Source of the DNA: Clostridia bacterium
Lineage (GTDB): Bacteria > Bacillota > Clostridia > Acetivibrionales > DSM-2933
Assembly (NCBI GenBank): GCA_026418275.1
Contig: JAOABQ010000074.1
Span: forward strand, 1-64,000
Direction: 5' to 3'
Length of the DNA: 64,000 bases
Program-made: the position numbers and the translations under genes
The notes under the pieces: generated by a model
What the model was told of the DNA's origin: nothing
The model's input: only the letters and a program-made list of their open reading frames with translations
Databases searched by the model: none
Shown: positions 1 to 8,240 of the stretch, piece after piece
How the letters are laid out: every line of letters begins with the position of its first letter
Numbering within the stretch: the first letter of the stretch is position 1

Positions 1-2
1 CT

Positions 3-578
3 GATATGCCTCCTGAACAGAAGGCAAAATATGTCGGTATTACCTTGGAAAAAGCTTATCGATTAGAGCAGCTTATAAATGAGTTTTTTGAGATCACAAG
101 ATTTAATCTTCAAACTATTGTTTTGAATAAAGAAAAAATCAATTTACTGTTCATGCTCCAGCAGATGGCAGATGAATTCTATCCAATGCTGACTCCACAG
201 GAAAAGCAGGTGTTCGTCAATGTGCCTGACGGCCTCACTCTGTGGGGAGATGCAGACAAACTGGCTCGTGTGTTCAATAACATCCTGAAAAACGCGATAG
301 TCTACAGTTATGAAAACAGCGTCATTGACATTTCTGCTAAACAGCAGGACAAAAATATTGTTATAACTTTTACTAATCAGGGAAATCTAATCCCGCAGGC
401 AAAGCTTGAAACTATTTTTGAAAAATTTTACCGATTAGATTCTGCACGTTCCACAAACACTGGTGGAGCAGGGCTAGGTTTGGCAATCGCACAAGAAATT
501 GTCACAGCTCACGATGGAACAATCTCTGTGGAAAGCAACCCGGAAAATACTACATTTACAATAAAGCTTCCGTCATAA
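3..578 (+). CDS. vanS: VanS-type sensor histidine kinase, C-terminal part (cut by window start)
   Basis: The reading frame is already open at base 3, so only the last 191 residues are visible; the sensor, membrane segments and probably the phospho-acceptor His lie outside. Visible are the end of the dimerisation helices and the HATPase domain: an N-box (NNILKNA), a G1-like NQGNLIP and a G2 box GGAGLGLAIAQ. These kinases autophosphorylate and pass phosphate to an OmpR-type response regulator, here presumably a VanR encoded just upstream. The assignment as VanS rests on the HATPase sequence style plus the vanY-vanG-vanXY-vanT genes that follow. Another OmpR-partner kinase is the alternative, but the context makes VanS likely. 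Confidence 0.85.
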   Translation, partial: DMPPEQKAKYVGITLEKAYRLEQLINEFFEITRFNLQTIVLNKEKINLLFMLQQMADEFYPMLTPQEKQVFVNVPDGLTLWGDADKLARVFNNILKNAIVYSYENSVIDISAKQQDKNIVITFTNQGNLIPQAKLETIFEKFYRLDSARSTNTGGAGLGLAIAQEIVTAHDGTISVESNPENTTFTIKLPS

Positions 579-604
579 GAAAATCTTAAGAAGTTCATAA
601 GATG
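572..604 (+). promoter_or_regulatory. Putative VanR box: three 11-bp direct repeats before vanY
   Basis: Three consecutive 11-bp units, GTCATAAGAAA, ATCTTAAGAAG and TTCATAAGATG, start at 572, 583 and 594. The 11-bp spacing is the helical phasing used by OmpR/PhoB-family regulators. A possible -10 TATAGC (614-619) starts 10 bp after the last unit, as expected when the box replaces a -35. The box overlaps the end of vanS and precedes vanY by 66 bp. A second, similar box is at 1704-1736. That VanR binds here is inferred. Confidence 0.6.
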
Positions 605-670
605 GAATTCCAATATAGCTCCTTGTTCTGTGTTTAAATAATATCATCTCAGAATAAGGAGCTGTTTATT

Positions 671-1696
671 ATGGTACGAAAAGTAAAAAAGAAAAAATCA
701 GGAATACGCATACTTGTAGCATTTCTGTTGATGGTTGTCGTTGCTGTTCTCGTTTACAAATCCATCATTACTCCAGGAAACCAACATATATTAAAGAAGG
801 AATATGACGATAAAACCTCGCCATATTCTTCTTTAAAGATAACGCCCGATTCTTCTGGCGATAGAACAACACCGGTTCCTCTGTCAAAGATAGAACCCGA
901 TCCCTCTGTTTCTTTATCTTTCGACAAGCTGAACAGTCCTAATGCGATTCTGATCCGTTTAAAAGATCATACCATTTTGATGCAGAAAAATAGTAAAGAA
1001 AAAATCTATCCTGCTTCTTTAACTAAAATGATGACAGCCATTGTTGCGATAGAAAATTTACCTGATCTGAAGGGAGAAATCAAACTTACCAATTCTACGT
1101 TTCAGGGGCTGTACGAAGCAGATGCATCAATGGCAGGTTTCCAACCGGGTGAGCAGGTCAGGGCAATCGATCTGTTATACGGAGTAATGCTGCCGAGCGG
1201 TGCGGAGTGTTGTATTGAACTTGCTGATCAGATTGCGGGATCAAAGCAGAATTTTGTAACAATAATGAATCAAAAGGCGGCAGATCTTGGTATGGGCAAT
1301 ACCCATTTTGAAAATGCGACCGGACTTCACAATGAAAACCACTACACAACAGTCAAAGATCTGGCTATTCTTCTAAGCTATGCTTTGAAAAATGATACTT
1401 TCCGGGAGATTTTTACTTCATCCCGTCATTCCACACCACCTACTAATAAGCACCCTGGCGGGATAACCTTTTACAGTACCATGTTTGAAAAACTCAAAAA
1501 TCAAAACATTATTAATGGGGAAATTTTAGGAGGAAAAACTGGATATACCGATGAAGCCGGTCTATGCCTCGCGAGTCTCGCCAAAGTGGGTAAACAAGAA
1601 TATATTCTGATTTCAGCTGGTGCGAAAGGGGATAACCATTCGGAACAGTATAATATTACCGATGCATTAGCTGTATACAGCAGTTTAGGAAAATAA
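671..1696 (+). CDS. vanY: VanY-type D-alanyl-D-alanine carboxypeptidase (serine type, S11 family)
   Basis: A 341-residue membrane-anchored D,D-carboxypeptidase that removes terminal D-Ala from pentapeptide precursors. A basic N-terminus and one hydrophobic helix (about 12-30) act as an uncleaved anchor; the catalytic domain follows a polar linker. The penicillin-binding triads are visible: SxxK as SLTK (S116, K119), SGA at 176-178 where SxN is usual, and KTG at 289-291. It is therefore of the PBP/DacA-like serine class, not a zinc VanY. The start ATG follows AAGGAG (656-661). It lies between vanS and the vanW remnant, with its own predicted VanR box. The Asn-to-Ala change in the second motif is odd, but such variants occur in the family. 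Confidence 0.82.
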   Translation: MVRKVKKKKSGIRILVAFLLMVVVAVLVYKSIITPGNQHILKKEYDDKTSPYSSLKITPDSSGDRTTPVPLSKIEPDPSVSLSFDKLNSPNAILIRLKDHTILMQKNSKEKIYPASLTKMMTAIVAIENLPDLKGEIKLTNSTFQGLYEADASMAGFQPGEQVRAIDLLYGVMLPSGAECCIELADQIAGSKQNFVTIMNQKAADLGMGNTHFENATGLHNENHYTTVKDLAILLSYALKNDTFREIFTSSRHSTPPTNKHPGGITFYSTMFEKLKNQNIINGEILGGKTGYTDEAGLCLASLAKVGKQEYILISAGAKGDNHSEQYNITDALAVYSSLGK

Positions 1697-1703
1697 TAAG
1701 TTC

Positions 1704-1736
1704 TTCATAAGAATTTATTAAGATTTTGATAAGCCA
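1704..1736 (+). promoter_or_regulatory. Putative VanR box: three 11-bp direct repeats before the vanW/vanG unit
   Basis: Units TTCATAAGAAT, TTATTAAGATT and TTGATAAGCCA start at 1704, 1715 and 1726. As at 572-604, the last repeat is soon followed by AATTCCAA (1738-1745 here, 607-614 there), so the two regions look like copies of one promoter. The sequence in the -10 position is CGTCGC instead of TATAGC, so this copy may be weaker or start elsewhere. It would drive the vanW remnant, vanG, vanXY and vanT. Confidence 0.55.
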
Positions 1737-1906
1737 AAATTCCAACGTCGCCTGCCTGATTTCGGTAAGATGAAAATGCCGAATTGGACAGGCTTTTATA
1801 ACGCATCCAATCAAAGAAAAATTTTCGGTTGTAGAAAAATTTTCTTACCACAGCGGCGTTTCAACGAGGTTATGCCTTGTTATATTCCTGATAGGGGGTC
1901 TCGGAC

Positions 1907-2228
1907 ATGAAAAGAAAAAGAATTACTCAGTTGTTTCCATTCTTACTGCCGATCCGCAGGACATAAAGAAAATTATTCTTCTATGCCAAGATGTACTTTG
2001 ACCGGAACCACTATGCAAAAAAGGCTCCAGAGTTTTTGCCTTTTTATATATATGAAACCAAATCGAAGCTTCTAAATGAAAATACTGGCTTTGATATGAA
2101 ATATCACGAAAACAAGGTGTTTAATCTGCGCCTTGCCGCGGAGCCTGTAAATGGCATATTAATATGCCGTAAGTGAAATCAGGTATTTGCTTCCAGAAGG
2201 AACTGCTATCGCAAAAGAAAAGGAGTGA
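1907..2228 (+). pseudogene. vanW: vanW remnant with in-frame stop and internal deletion
   Basis: From ATG 1907 the frame reads MKRKRITQLFPFLLPIRRT, then TAA at 1964, and goes on in the same frame with RKLFFYAKMYFDR and further to residues resembling FDMKYHENKVFNLRLAAEPVNGIL, ending at 2176. This matches the N-terminal third of VanW as I remember it (family roughly 270 residues), with CAA probably mutated to TAA. From 2169 a different frame reads EIRYLLPEGTAIAKEKE up to a TGA at 2226, which could be the VanW tail left by a deletion; this part is less certain. VanW is an accessory van protein of unknown function. No full-length product can be made. Confidence 0.72.
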
Positions 2229-2232
2229 TTAT

Positions 2233-3282
2233 ATGAAAAGAAAAAAAGTTGTCGTTTTATTCGGCGGATGCTCTACAGAGTATGAGGTGTCTCTCCAATC
2301 CGCCTATTCTGTAATAACAAACCTAAATCCCAAAAAGTATGAGGCCATATTGATTGGCATCACCCGGCAGGGAGCTTGGTTGAGATTTTTTGGTGCACTT
2401 GAAAAAATTCGGAATAACACATGGGTGGATGGCGGTGATTGTGTTCCGGCGATTATTTCTCCTGATCGGAATATTCACGGACTGCTCGAATTCCACGATG
2501 ACAGAACGGTTACGACCAAAATTGATGTGGCGTTTCCCGTCCTGCATGGAAAAAACGGTGAGGACGGAACATTACAGGGATTATTGACGATGGCCGGTAT
2601 TCCTTTTGCAGGGTGCGGCACGCTTTGTTCCGCAATGTGCATGGACAAAGACATTGCTCATAAAATAGTGAATTTGGCCGGTATCAAAACACCTCGGTCC
2701 ATTGTGCTTCGGTCCGGATTTACCGATGCCGAACTGTCAAAACAGATTAGCTGTCTGACATTTCCTCTGTTTGTTAAACCGGCAAATGCCGGTTCCTCTT
2801 TTGGCATTACAAAGGTTTTCCAAAAGAACGAGTTATACGATGCAGTCACCGTTGCTTTTCAACATGACAATAAGGTTATCATAGAGGAAGCCGTCGACGG
2901 TTTTGAAGTTGGCTGTGCCGTCCTTGGCAAAGAATCGCTTGTCATCGGCGAGGTTGATGAAATAGAGCTGGCTCATGGATTCTTCGATTACACGGAGAAA
3001 TATACCCTGAAAACCTCTAAAATCCATATGCCTGCCCGCATTGATCCTGATACGGCCAAGCGAATTAAACAGACGGCTTCCGTCATTTACCGGGCCCTCG
3101 ATTGCTCGGGATTTGCAAGGGTTGATTTGTTTCTGACACCGGAAAAAGAAATTATCTTCAATGAAGTAAATACCATTCCTGGTTTTACCTCTCACAGCCG
3201 CTATCCCATAATGCTAAAGGGCATTGGAATAACATTCGAGCAGATTGTGGATGCATCGATAAGTCTGGCGATAAACTCATGA
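2233..3282 (+). CDS. vanG: VanG D-alanine--D-serine ligase
   Basis: A 349-residue ATP-grasp ligase, the length I recall for VanG. It joins D-Ala to D-Ser so that cell-wall precursors bind vancomycin poorly. Visible are the N-terminal VLFGGCSTEYEVSL motif, the substrate loop segment FDYTEKYTLKTSKIHMPA typical of the D-Ser ligases rather than the KGCSEIHR-type D-lactate ligases, and the C-terminal metal-binding stretch IFNEVNTIPGFT. The ATG at 2233 is chosen because AGGAG (2221-2225) sits 7 bases upstream; an earlier in-frame start at 2173 would add 20 unrelated residues. Its stop overlaps the vanXY start (ATGA), so the two are translationally coupled. No damage is visible in this gene. Confidence 0.9.
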   Translation: MKRKKVVVLFGGCSTEYEVSLQSAYSVITNLNPKKYEAILIGITRQGAWLRFFGALEKIRNNTWVDGGDCVPAIISPDRNIHGLLEFHDDRTVTTKIDVAFPVLHGKNGEDGTLQGLLTMAGIPFAGCGTLCSAMCMDKDIAHKIVNLAGIKTPRSIVLRSGFTDAELSKQISCLTFPLFVKPANAGSSFGITKVFQKNELYDAVTVAFQHDNKVIIEEAVDGFEVGCAVLGKESLVIGEVDEIELAHGFFDYTEKYTLKTSKIHMPARIDPDTAKRIKQTASVIYRALDCSGFARVDLFLTPEKEIIFNEVNTIPGFTSHSRYPIMLKGIGITFEQIVDASISLAINS

Positions 3283-4043
3283 GAGCACTGACATTACATA
3301 CGAACAATATTGGAAGAGGCGGCTTGATTCTCGTGAATCCTTCCCATCCCATACGGTATGAAACGGCGAAGGAAAATCTGATGGCTCTCTGTCCAGACTA
3401 TCCGAGCGTCTTTCTTGAGAGGCAAGCAGTAAGTATGTTAGCTCAGGCTATAACGGCTGCTAATTGCGGGAACCAAATTGTCCCCGTCAGCGGTTACCGG
3501 ACCGAAAAGGAACAACAATCTTTATATACCGATTCTTTGCGGGAAAACGGTAGGTCGTTTACACAGAAATTCGTAGCATTGCCGGGGTGCAGCGAGCATC
3601 AGACAGGGCTCGCCATTGACCTTGCGGAAAACACGCCGGATATTGATTTTATCCGTCCGCATTTTCACTACACCGGAATTTGCCAGACCTTCCGGAAAAA
3701 ATCGGTAAGATATGGTTTTATAGAACGCTATCCGGCTGGCCGCGAGCAATTAACACATATTGCACATAAATCCTGGCATTTTCGCTATGTCGGGTATCCC
3801 CATTCTGAATTGATGAGAGAAAAGGAACTGACGATGGAAGAATATACAGATTATATAAAAGGGTTTCCCTATAATGGCATTCACCTTCAATTTCATTCGG
3901 TCAAATGGGATTTTGCAATCTATTATGTTCCGATTTTATCGGAAAGGCAGGTGGATATCAAAATACCGGATAAAGCTCTCTATCAGATATCTGGGAATAA
4001 CGTGGATGGCTTTGTGGTTACACTGTGGGGGAATTCGGAATGA
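3279..4043 (+). CDS. vanXY: VanXY-type D,D-dipeptidase/carboxypeptidase, catalytic Glu replaced by Lys
   Basis: A 254-residue M15B zinc peptidase, the usual length of VanXYG, cytoplasmic with no signal peptide. The family cleaves D-Ala-D-Ala dipeptide and the terminal D-Ala of pentapeptide. Zinc ligands are in place: H107 and D114 in SEHQTGLAID and H167 in SWHFRY; the substrate-binding SGYR is at 71-74. In VanX and VanXY the catalytic base is the Glu of ExWH, three residues before the last His. Here the sequence is HKSWH, so K164 occupies that position. The base sequence reads CAT AAA TCC TGG CAT, so this is not a frame error. The enzyme is predicted to be dead or severely impaired. It overlaps both vanG and vanT by ATGA. 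Confidence 0.88.
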   Translation: MRALTLHTNNIGRGGLILVNPSHPIRYETAKENLMALCPDYPSVFLERQAVSMLAQAITAANCGNQIVPVSGYRTEKEQQSLYTDSLRENGRSFTQKFVALPGCSEHQTGLAIDLAENTPDIDFIRPHFHYTGICQTFRKKSVRYGFIERYPAGREQLTHIAHKSWHFRYVGYPHSELMREKELTMEEYTDYIKGFPYNGIHLQFHSVKWDFAIYYVPILSERQVDIKIPDKALYQISGNNVDGFVVTLWGNSE

Positions 4044-5239
4044 AAGAAAAAAGGGAATATTCAATGGCAATCGCATCAGCCTTGCGAAGAAAAACTAAAA
4101 AGGTGCCGGTTTTGGAACAGGTACATATGGACCGAGCATGGGCTGAAATTCATCTAACCAATCTGGATCATAACGTGAAGGTTCTGTGTGACATGCTTCC
4201 GAATGGATGTGAACTGATGGTTGTTGTAAAAGCCAACGCCTATGGACATGGCGATGTGGAGGTAGCGCGTTACTTGAATAGAATCGGCGTTTCTTCCTTT
4301 GCAGTTGCAACGATAGAGGAAGGTATCCGCTTAAGAACATATGGGATCAAAGGCAGTATTTTGATTTTGGGCTATACCGACCCGCAAAGGGTTCCTGAAC
4401 TCATCAGGTATTGTTTGTCACAAACGGTTGTTGATTATAAACATGCAAAACAACTGAATGCATCAGATCAACAAATTTCTGTGCATATCAAGATTGATAC
4501 CGGTATGCATCGTTTGGGAGAATGCTGCAATAATGCGGTGGAGATTGAAAGCATCTTTCAGTGTCATAACCTGAAAGTCTGCGGTATTTATACTCATCTG
4601 TGTGTGGCGGACAGTACGCAGGAAGATGACGTTGCATTTACCAAAGAACAATTGAATCATTTTTACACTTTGCTGGAACAGCTTAAGCAGCACCAGATTT
4701 CACTGCCCAAAATACATATTCAAAGCAGTTATGGTATTTTGAACTATCCCGAGCTGCAATGCAGCTACGTCAGAATTGGAATTGCACTGTATGGTGTCTT
4801 TAGCACACCGGGTAATAAAACAAAAATACAGCCGGAGCTGCGGCCGGTCTTATCACTAAAAACGCGGGTTGTTCTAATCAGGCAAATTGCCGCCGGAGAA
4901 AGTGTAGGTTATGGACGGGCATTTTACGCGTCCCGAAATATCCGCATTGCGGTTCTGTCTATCGGTTATGCGGATGGAGTGCCGCGCAGCCTCTCCTGTG
5001 TAAGGGGCAAGGTCTTGATTCATGGTTGCCGTGCACCAATCATAGGCCGAATCTGTATGGATCAGCTCATGATAGATATTACGGATATCCATGATGTGAA
5101 ACGCGGTGATATAGCCACCTTGATCGGTGAGGACGGGTCCGAAGTCATTACCGCAGAGGAAGTAGCAGCGGCTTCCGAAACAATCACAAATGAATTGTTA
5201 AGCCGGTTAGGAAATCGATTAGAAAAAGTATATCTCTAA
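4040..5239 (+). CDS. vanT: VanT-type serine/alanine racemase, racemase domain only
   Basis: A 399-residue PLP-dependent racemase supplying D-Ser (or D-Ala) for VanG. The PLP lysine is in VVVKANAYGHG, the catalytic tyrosine in SIGYADGVPR, and GRICMDQ and ITNELLSRLG close the fold. ATG 4040 is chosen because it forms an ATGA overlap with the vanXY stop and has GGGGG 8 bases upstream; 4025 and 4064 are in-frame alternatives. Enterococcal VanT proteins are about 700 residues with an N-terminal multi-helix membrane domain; here only about 36 polar, basic residues precede the racemase. It may be a racemase-only clostridial form or a trimmed gene. Biosynthetic alanine racemase is the alternative, but gene order favours VanT. 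Confidence 0.83.
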   Translation: MKEKREYSMAIASALRRKTKKVPVLEQVHMDRAWAEIHLTNLDHNVKVLCDMLPNGCELMVVVKANAYGHGDVEVARYLNRIGVSSFAVATIEEGIRLRTYGIKGSILILGYTDPQRVPELIRYCLSQTVVDYKHAKQLNASDQQISVHIKIDTGMHRLGECCNNAVEIESIFQCHNLKVCGIYTHLCVADSTQEDDVAFTKEQLNHFYTLLEQLKQHQISLPKIHIQSSYGILNYPELQCSYVRIGIALYGVFSTPGNKTKIQPELRPVLSLKTRVVLIRQIAAGESVGYGRAFYASRNIRIAVLSIGYADGVPRSLSCVRGKVLIHGCRAPIIGRICMDQLMIDITDIHDVKRGDIATLIGEDGSEVITAEEVAAASETITNELLSRLGNRLEKVYL

Positions 5240-5280
5240 GCAAATAAAATTACCAATTATACCCCTCGTCAAATAAAAAA

Positions 5281-5331
5281 GCAAGTTTGGCGGGGGCTGT
5301 TTACATGTCTGTGTAGCCCTTCTAAACTTGC
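5281..5331. terminator. Long imperfect hairpin after the van cluster
   Basis: GCAAGTTTGG at 5281 pairs with CTAAACTTGC ending at 5331 (9 of 10), and GGGGCT inside pairs with AGCCCT, giving a two-step stem. There is no clear T-run behind it, so termination is plausible but not sure; it could instead be the scar of a small repeat. Bases 5332-5537 hold no gene; a T8 tract is at 5399-5406. Confidence 0.4.
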
Positions 5332-5537
5332 GAGTTTGGAAGGGTGATTTTAGTGAACACTAAGGCCGGCCTTAAAAACAGGCAAGACTACCGATGTTTT
5401 TTTTGCAGTCTACAACCTAAATTAATCCACCCTTTCCCCTAAAAATGTCTACTCCCAAAACTGTTTGAATTGATATATGATCTATAGCAAGGGTGGTGCA
5501 CTACCTCAAAACAAATTAAATTTCAAGGAGGTTTTAT

Positions 5538-6161
5538 ATGAATTGCAAGTATTTAAAACTATTCATTGCCTGTCTATTATCTCTTTCTCTGGTTTTGGGA
5601 GGAAGCACAGGTGTAATGGCATGCAATAAGAAAACTCCCAAAAAAGTTGTAATGGTTATCGCCCAGAAAAACTTTGAAGACTCTGAGCTTTTTAAACCAA
5701 AGGCAATCCTTGAAGCCAGCGGGGCGAAAGTAATTATCGCAAGCAAGACCACCGATGAGGCGATTGGAATGAATGGGGCAAAAGTAAAGCCCGATATCAA
5801 GATTTCCGACATTCATGCAAACAAATATGATGCACTGATCGTTGTTGGCGGTAGCGGGTCCATCGATACCCTGTGGGAAGACCTTGACCTAAGAAGTGTC
5901 GCACAAAAAGCATACAAAAAATGCAAACTGGTGTGCGCAATCTGTGCTGCACCTGTAGTCCTCGCAAAGGCCGGTATTCTCGATGGCAAGCAGGCAACCA
6001 TGTATCCCTGGGATGAAGGAATAAAGGAACTTGAAAAGTATGGGGCAATTTATACCGATCAGGAAGTTGTCGTTGACGGAAAGATAATTACGGGGAGAAA
6101 CCCTGATGCCTCTGCAGCTTTCGGACAAAAAATTGCACAAAAGTTAGGAATCTCAAAATAA
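5538..6161 (+). CDS. Exported DJ-1/PfpI family protein
   Basis: A 207-residue protein of the DJ-1/PfpI (class I glutamine amidotransferase-like) superfamily, whose members act as proteases, glyoxalases, chaperones or deglycases. The nucleophile elbow VCAICAAPVVLA places the reactive Cys at 136, and the acidic partner is in NFEDSEL (about 47-50). Unlike most relatives it has an N-terminal hydrophobic segment (about 6-28) ending in VMAC, so it is probably exported and perhaps lipidated at C29, although the lipobox is imperfect. A strong AAGGAGG precedes ATG 5538. It stands alone between the van cluster and a hairpin at 6275. The substrate cannot be told from sequence. Confidence 0.82.
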   Translation: MNCKYLKLFIACLLSLSLVLGGSTGVMACNKKTPKKVVMVIAQKNFEDSELFKPKAILEASGAKVIIASKTTDEAIGMNGAKVKPDIKISDIHANKYDALIVVGGSGSIDTLWEDLDLRSVAQKAYKKCKLVCAICAAPVVLAKAGILDGKQATMYPWDEGIKELEKYGAIYTDQEVVVDGKIITGRNPDASAAFGQKIAQKLGISK

Positions 6162-6274
6162 GACCACCTCTTTTTATTTACATTCTTTTTTACATATAGA
6201 ACGCTTATAGCACTCAATTTGATACGTTACTTTAGTGTAGAAAATTCCATCAGTAAACAAAAAAACATAACCAC

Positions 6275-6302
6275 GCCCCAAATTATATTTCTGATTTGGG
6301 GC
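6275..6302. terminator. Hairpin, probable terminator
   Basis: Perfect 9-bp stem GCCCCAAAT / ATTTGGGGC with a 10-base loop, followed by TTTGCTT on the plus strand and by a run of seven T on the minus strand (AAAAAAA at 6259-6265 on plus) some 10 bases further. It could stop transcription from either side. Confidence 0.45.
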
Positions 6303-6309
6303 TTTGCTT

Positions 6310-6474
6310 ATGCAAAATACGGATGACGAATTTGACTGTTATTTAACTAAAATCACCGAAACCGCTTTTGACGCACAGACTAATGCCGAGTTAGAACTGT
6401 GTTTTGCAGTTTCCAGCCCAGTGTTAAAACAAGGTAACTACTGCCGATTAACAATATTTACTTCTAGAGGATAA
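6310..6474 (+). CDS. Small ORF, 54 residues, doubtful
   Basis: ATG 6310 to TAA 6472 reads MQNTDDEFDCYLTKITETAF and onward to FTSRG. It lacks a convincing ribosome binding site, as the bases before it are the hairpin just described. Its composition is protein-like and not low-complexity, so it may be a leftover of a larger gene. I do not recognise the family. Bases 6475-6562 contain only a CTCTCT/AGAGAG hairpin and no gene. Confidence 0.2.
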   Translation: MQNTDDEFDCYLTKITETAFDAQTNAELELCFAVSSPVLKQGNYCRLTIFTSRG

Positions 6475-6562
6475 CCGCTCTCTCCATTATCATATAGGAA
6501 TAGAGAGGGTGGTCAAAATGCATAAAAAGATATTTGTAAGGGAATTATGGAATTAATTGCTT

Positions 6563-6760
6563 TTAATCCTGATATATGAATGGTATTCGACTGTATATAC
6601 GCATTACCGAATTGACTGAGAATATCTTGTAACTCAAGCCTGAAATAGTTTTTGTGTCCATGTCAGAAGAAAGCATTTTTCTGGCAACTTCAATTTTACC
6701 CTCTGCTTTTGCACCTGCAATTCTGGTAAATTCATCATGAACCTGTTTTTCCCTAATCAA
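6563..6760 (-). pseudogene. C-terminal fragment resembling Rpn / PD-(D/E)XK transposase family
   Basis: The frame has no ATG; it begins at a TTG (6760) and is open further upstream inside the lipoprotein gene. The stretch AKAEGKIEVARKMLSSDMDTKTISGLS looks like the C-terminal tail of Rpn-family recombination-promoting nucleases (pattern GKIEVAKNLL..GMDIETIAKATGLS), with a few residues missing. It runs straight on from the lipoprotein stop. I read it as debris of a mobile nuclease gene next to or under the lipoprotein 3' end; the family call is tentative. Confidence 0.35.
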
Positions 6761-7761
6761 TCTTCTACCTGCAATAAAACCTTCTCGGAACTGAAAATTT
6801 TACATTCCTTGCCTTCCATAGGTACAACTATTACATACATAACGTGATCTCCTGAAGTTACAGGTACCGGAATACTTGCCTTATGTTTTAACATCTGATT
6901 TCCGTCATTTGACCACTTGAAAAAATCCCTGCCATTAAAAACTCTAACAGGTGTGTTATCGATAAAAAGCACTGCGGAAAAAGAACCGCTTCTTCCTATT
7001 TCGCCTAAAGTAAATGTAGCGGTGCCACCCTTCTTTGCTTTAAATTTCGTCTGTTGTCTGCGGGTGAAATCCACTTTATCCCCCTCACCGATAATAAAAC
7101 CAACATTAACCTGTGCTGCTGCATCTTTTAAACTATCGGGCAGAGGAACGACGCTTGCAGGGGTGTCATCTGAAAAAACCTTTGATGATGAATCAACCTT
7201 GTACTCCATCATCAGGCTTGATGTAAAAAAAGGTATGTTTTCATTCCCAGGCTTTTCATCCATATTATAAACAATAGAGAAATAGATACGGTGACTGCTT
7301 CCCTTGCCAAACACCGGCCGAAAACTTACAGGCACATTGATCAGTGAATTCGCTTCAAAATCCAAGACGTAAGAAAGCTTTTCATCCTTCTGGCCATCTA
7401 CAGAAAACCTTTGGGGCTTTCCATCAACAAAAAGGATTAGTGCAATTTTATCTTTGCTGGGGTTAGCATTAGCAATGGAAACAAAATAATCCAAAGTCCC
7501 TTGCTGATAGCTCAACATGCTGTCACTGATAAAATTACCTTTCAGATCGAATAATCTTAATCCATATCCTTGCAAAGGGCCCGGCGGAAGGTGATTCTCG
7601 GTTGCTCCTGCCAGTTTTAAGCCAAAATTACTTATATCCTTTAAAAACGTTTTTTTCTCTATTATTTCAGGCTTTGAAGAACAAGCGGAACTAAGCAAAA
7701 AAAGAAAGATACACAAAATAAATATCCCTTTATTCAAAAAACTTTTGTTTTTCAAATTCAT
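6757..7761 (-). CDS. Lipoprotein of unknown function
   Basis: A 334-residue exported protein. A basic start, a hydrophobic core and the lipobox LLSSAC place the lipidated Cys at about 27, so it should be anchored on the outer face of the membrane. The rest is polar and beta-rich, with two similar-looking halves (each with an LFVDGKP or LFIDNTP strand), suggesting two beta-sandwich domains. No catalytic motif or named domain was recognised. ATG 7761 is chosen because AGGAGG lies directly upstream; the frame also opens 7 codons earlier at 7782, but that would place the AGGAGG inside the gene. It stands alone, with no operon partner. Confidence 0.75.
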   Translation of the reverse strand: MNLKNKSFLNKGIFILCIFLFLLSSACSSKPEIIEKKTFLKDISNFGLKLAGATENHLPPGPLQGYGLRLFDLKGNFISDSMLSYQQGTLDYFVSIANANPSKDKIALILFVDGKPQRFSVDGQKDEKLSYVLDFEANSLINVPVSFRPVFGKGSSHRIYFSIVYNMDEKPGNENIPFFTSSLMMEYKVDSSSKVFSDDTPASVVPLPDSLKDAAAQVNVGFIIGEGDKVDFTRRQQTKFKAKKGGTATFTLGEIGRSGSFSAVLFIDNTPVRVFNGRDFFKWSNDGNQMLKHKASIPVPVTSGDHVMYVIVVPMEGKECKIFSSEKVLLQVED

Positions 7762-7910
7762 TAATAACCTCCTGTAAAGCATGCCTTATCGTCCTACATA
7801 TTGAGAGAAAAGCACTTTACATCCATTCATTTTTTGTGATTCAATTACATTGGTCTTAACCCGTGTCAATACAATTTTTCCCTAAGCAAATTATAACAAT
7901 TTATATATCA

Positions 7911-8183
7911 TTATATGCAGAGAAAATTGCATAACCCCCTGATGATGTCAGCTGTTATGCAACTCCCCGCATAGATATTATAAAATTCACGTAAGAATTC
8001 AAACTTCCCTAAACTAACAGATGATACCACAGCCATTACATATGAATGTCCTGAGATAAAACTGGATCTATCCATTGTATAATAAGTATTCAAACCTGTA
8101 GGAGCCTCCGCGGTTAATAGTTTACCTGTAGTTATATCTTTTAACCAAACTTCATAAGTAGCTGAAGGAACTGTGGCCCAATA
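7911..8183 (-). pseudogene. Open remnant, possible tail of the small secreted protein gene
   Basis: On the minus strand, in the same frame as the secreted protein at 8241-8618 but after its stop and a further TAG at 8187-8189, an open stretch reads YWATVPSATYEVWLKDITTG and on to GKFEFLREFYNIYAG, ending near 7911. It looks like a beta-sandwich segment. An ATG occurs only at 8093, without a good ribosome binding site. It may be the decayed C-terminal domain of the upstream gene or an unrelated remnant. Bases 7762-7910 hold nothing I can identify. Confidence 0.3.
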
Positions 8184-8240
8184 TTTCTACTTCGGGTTAG
8201 AATTTGATCTCTTGTAGTACATAAAATTCCACAAAAGTAA

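Noticed and set aside
2390..3195. Several short frames overlapping vanG on both strands
   Set aside because: Shadows of the clearly coding vanG frame.
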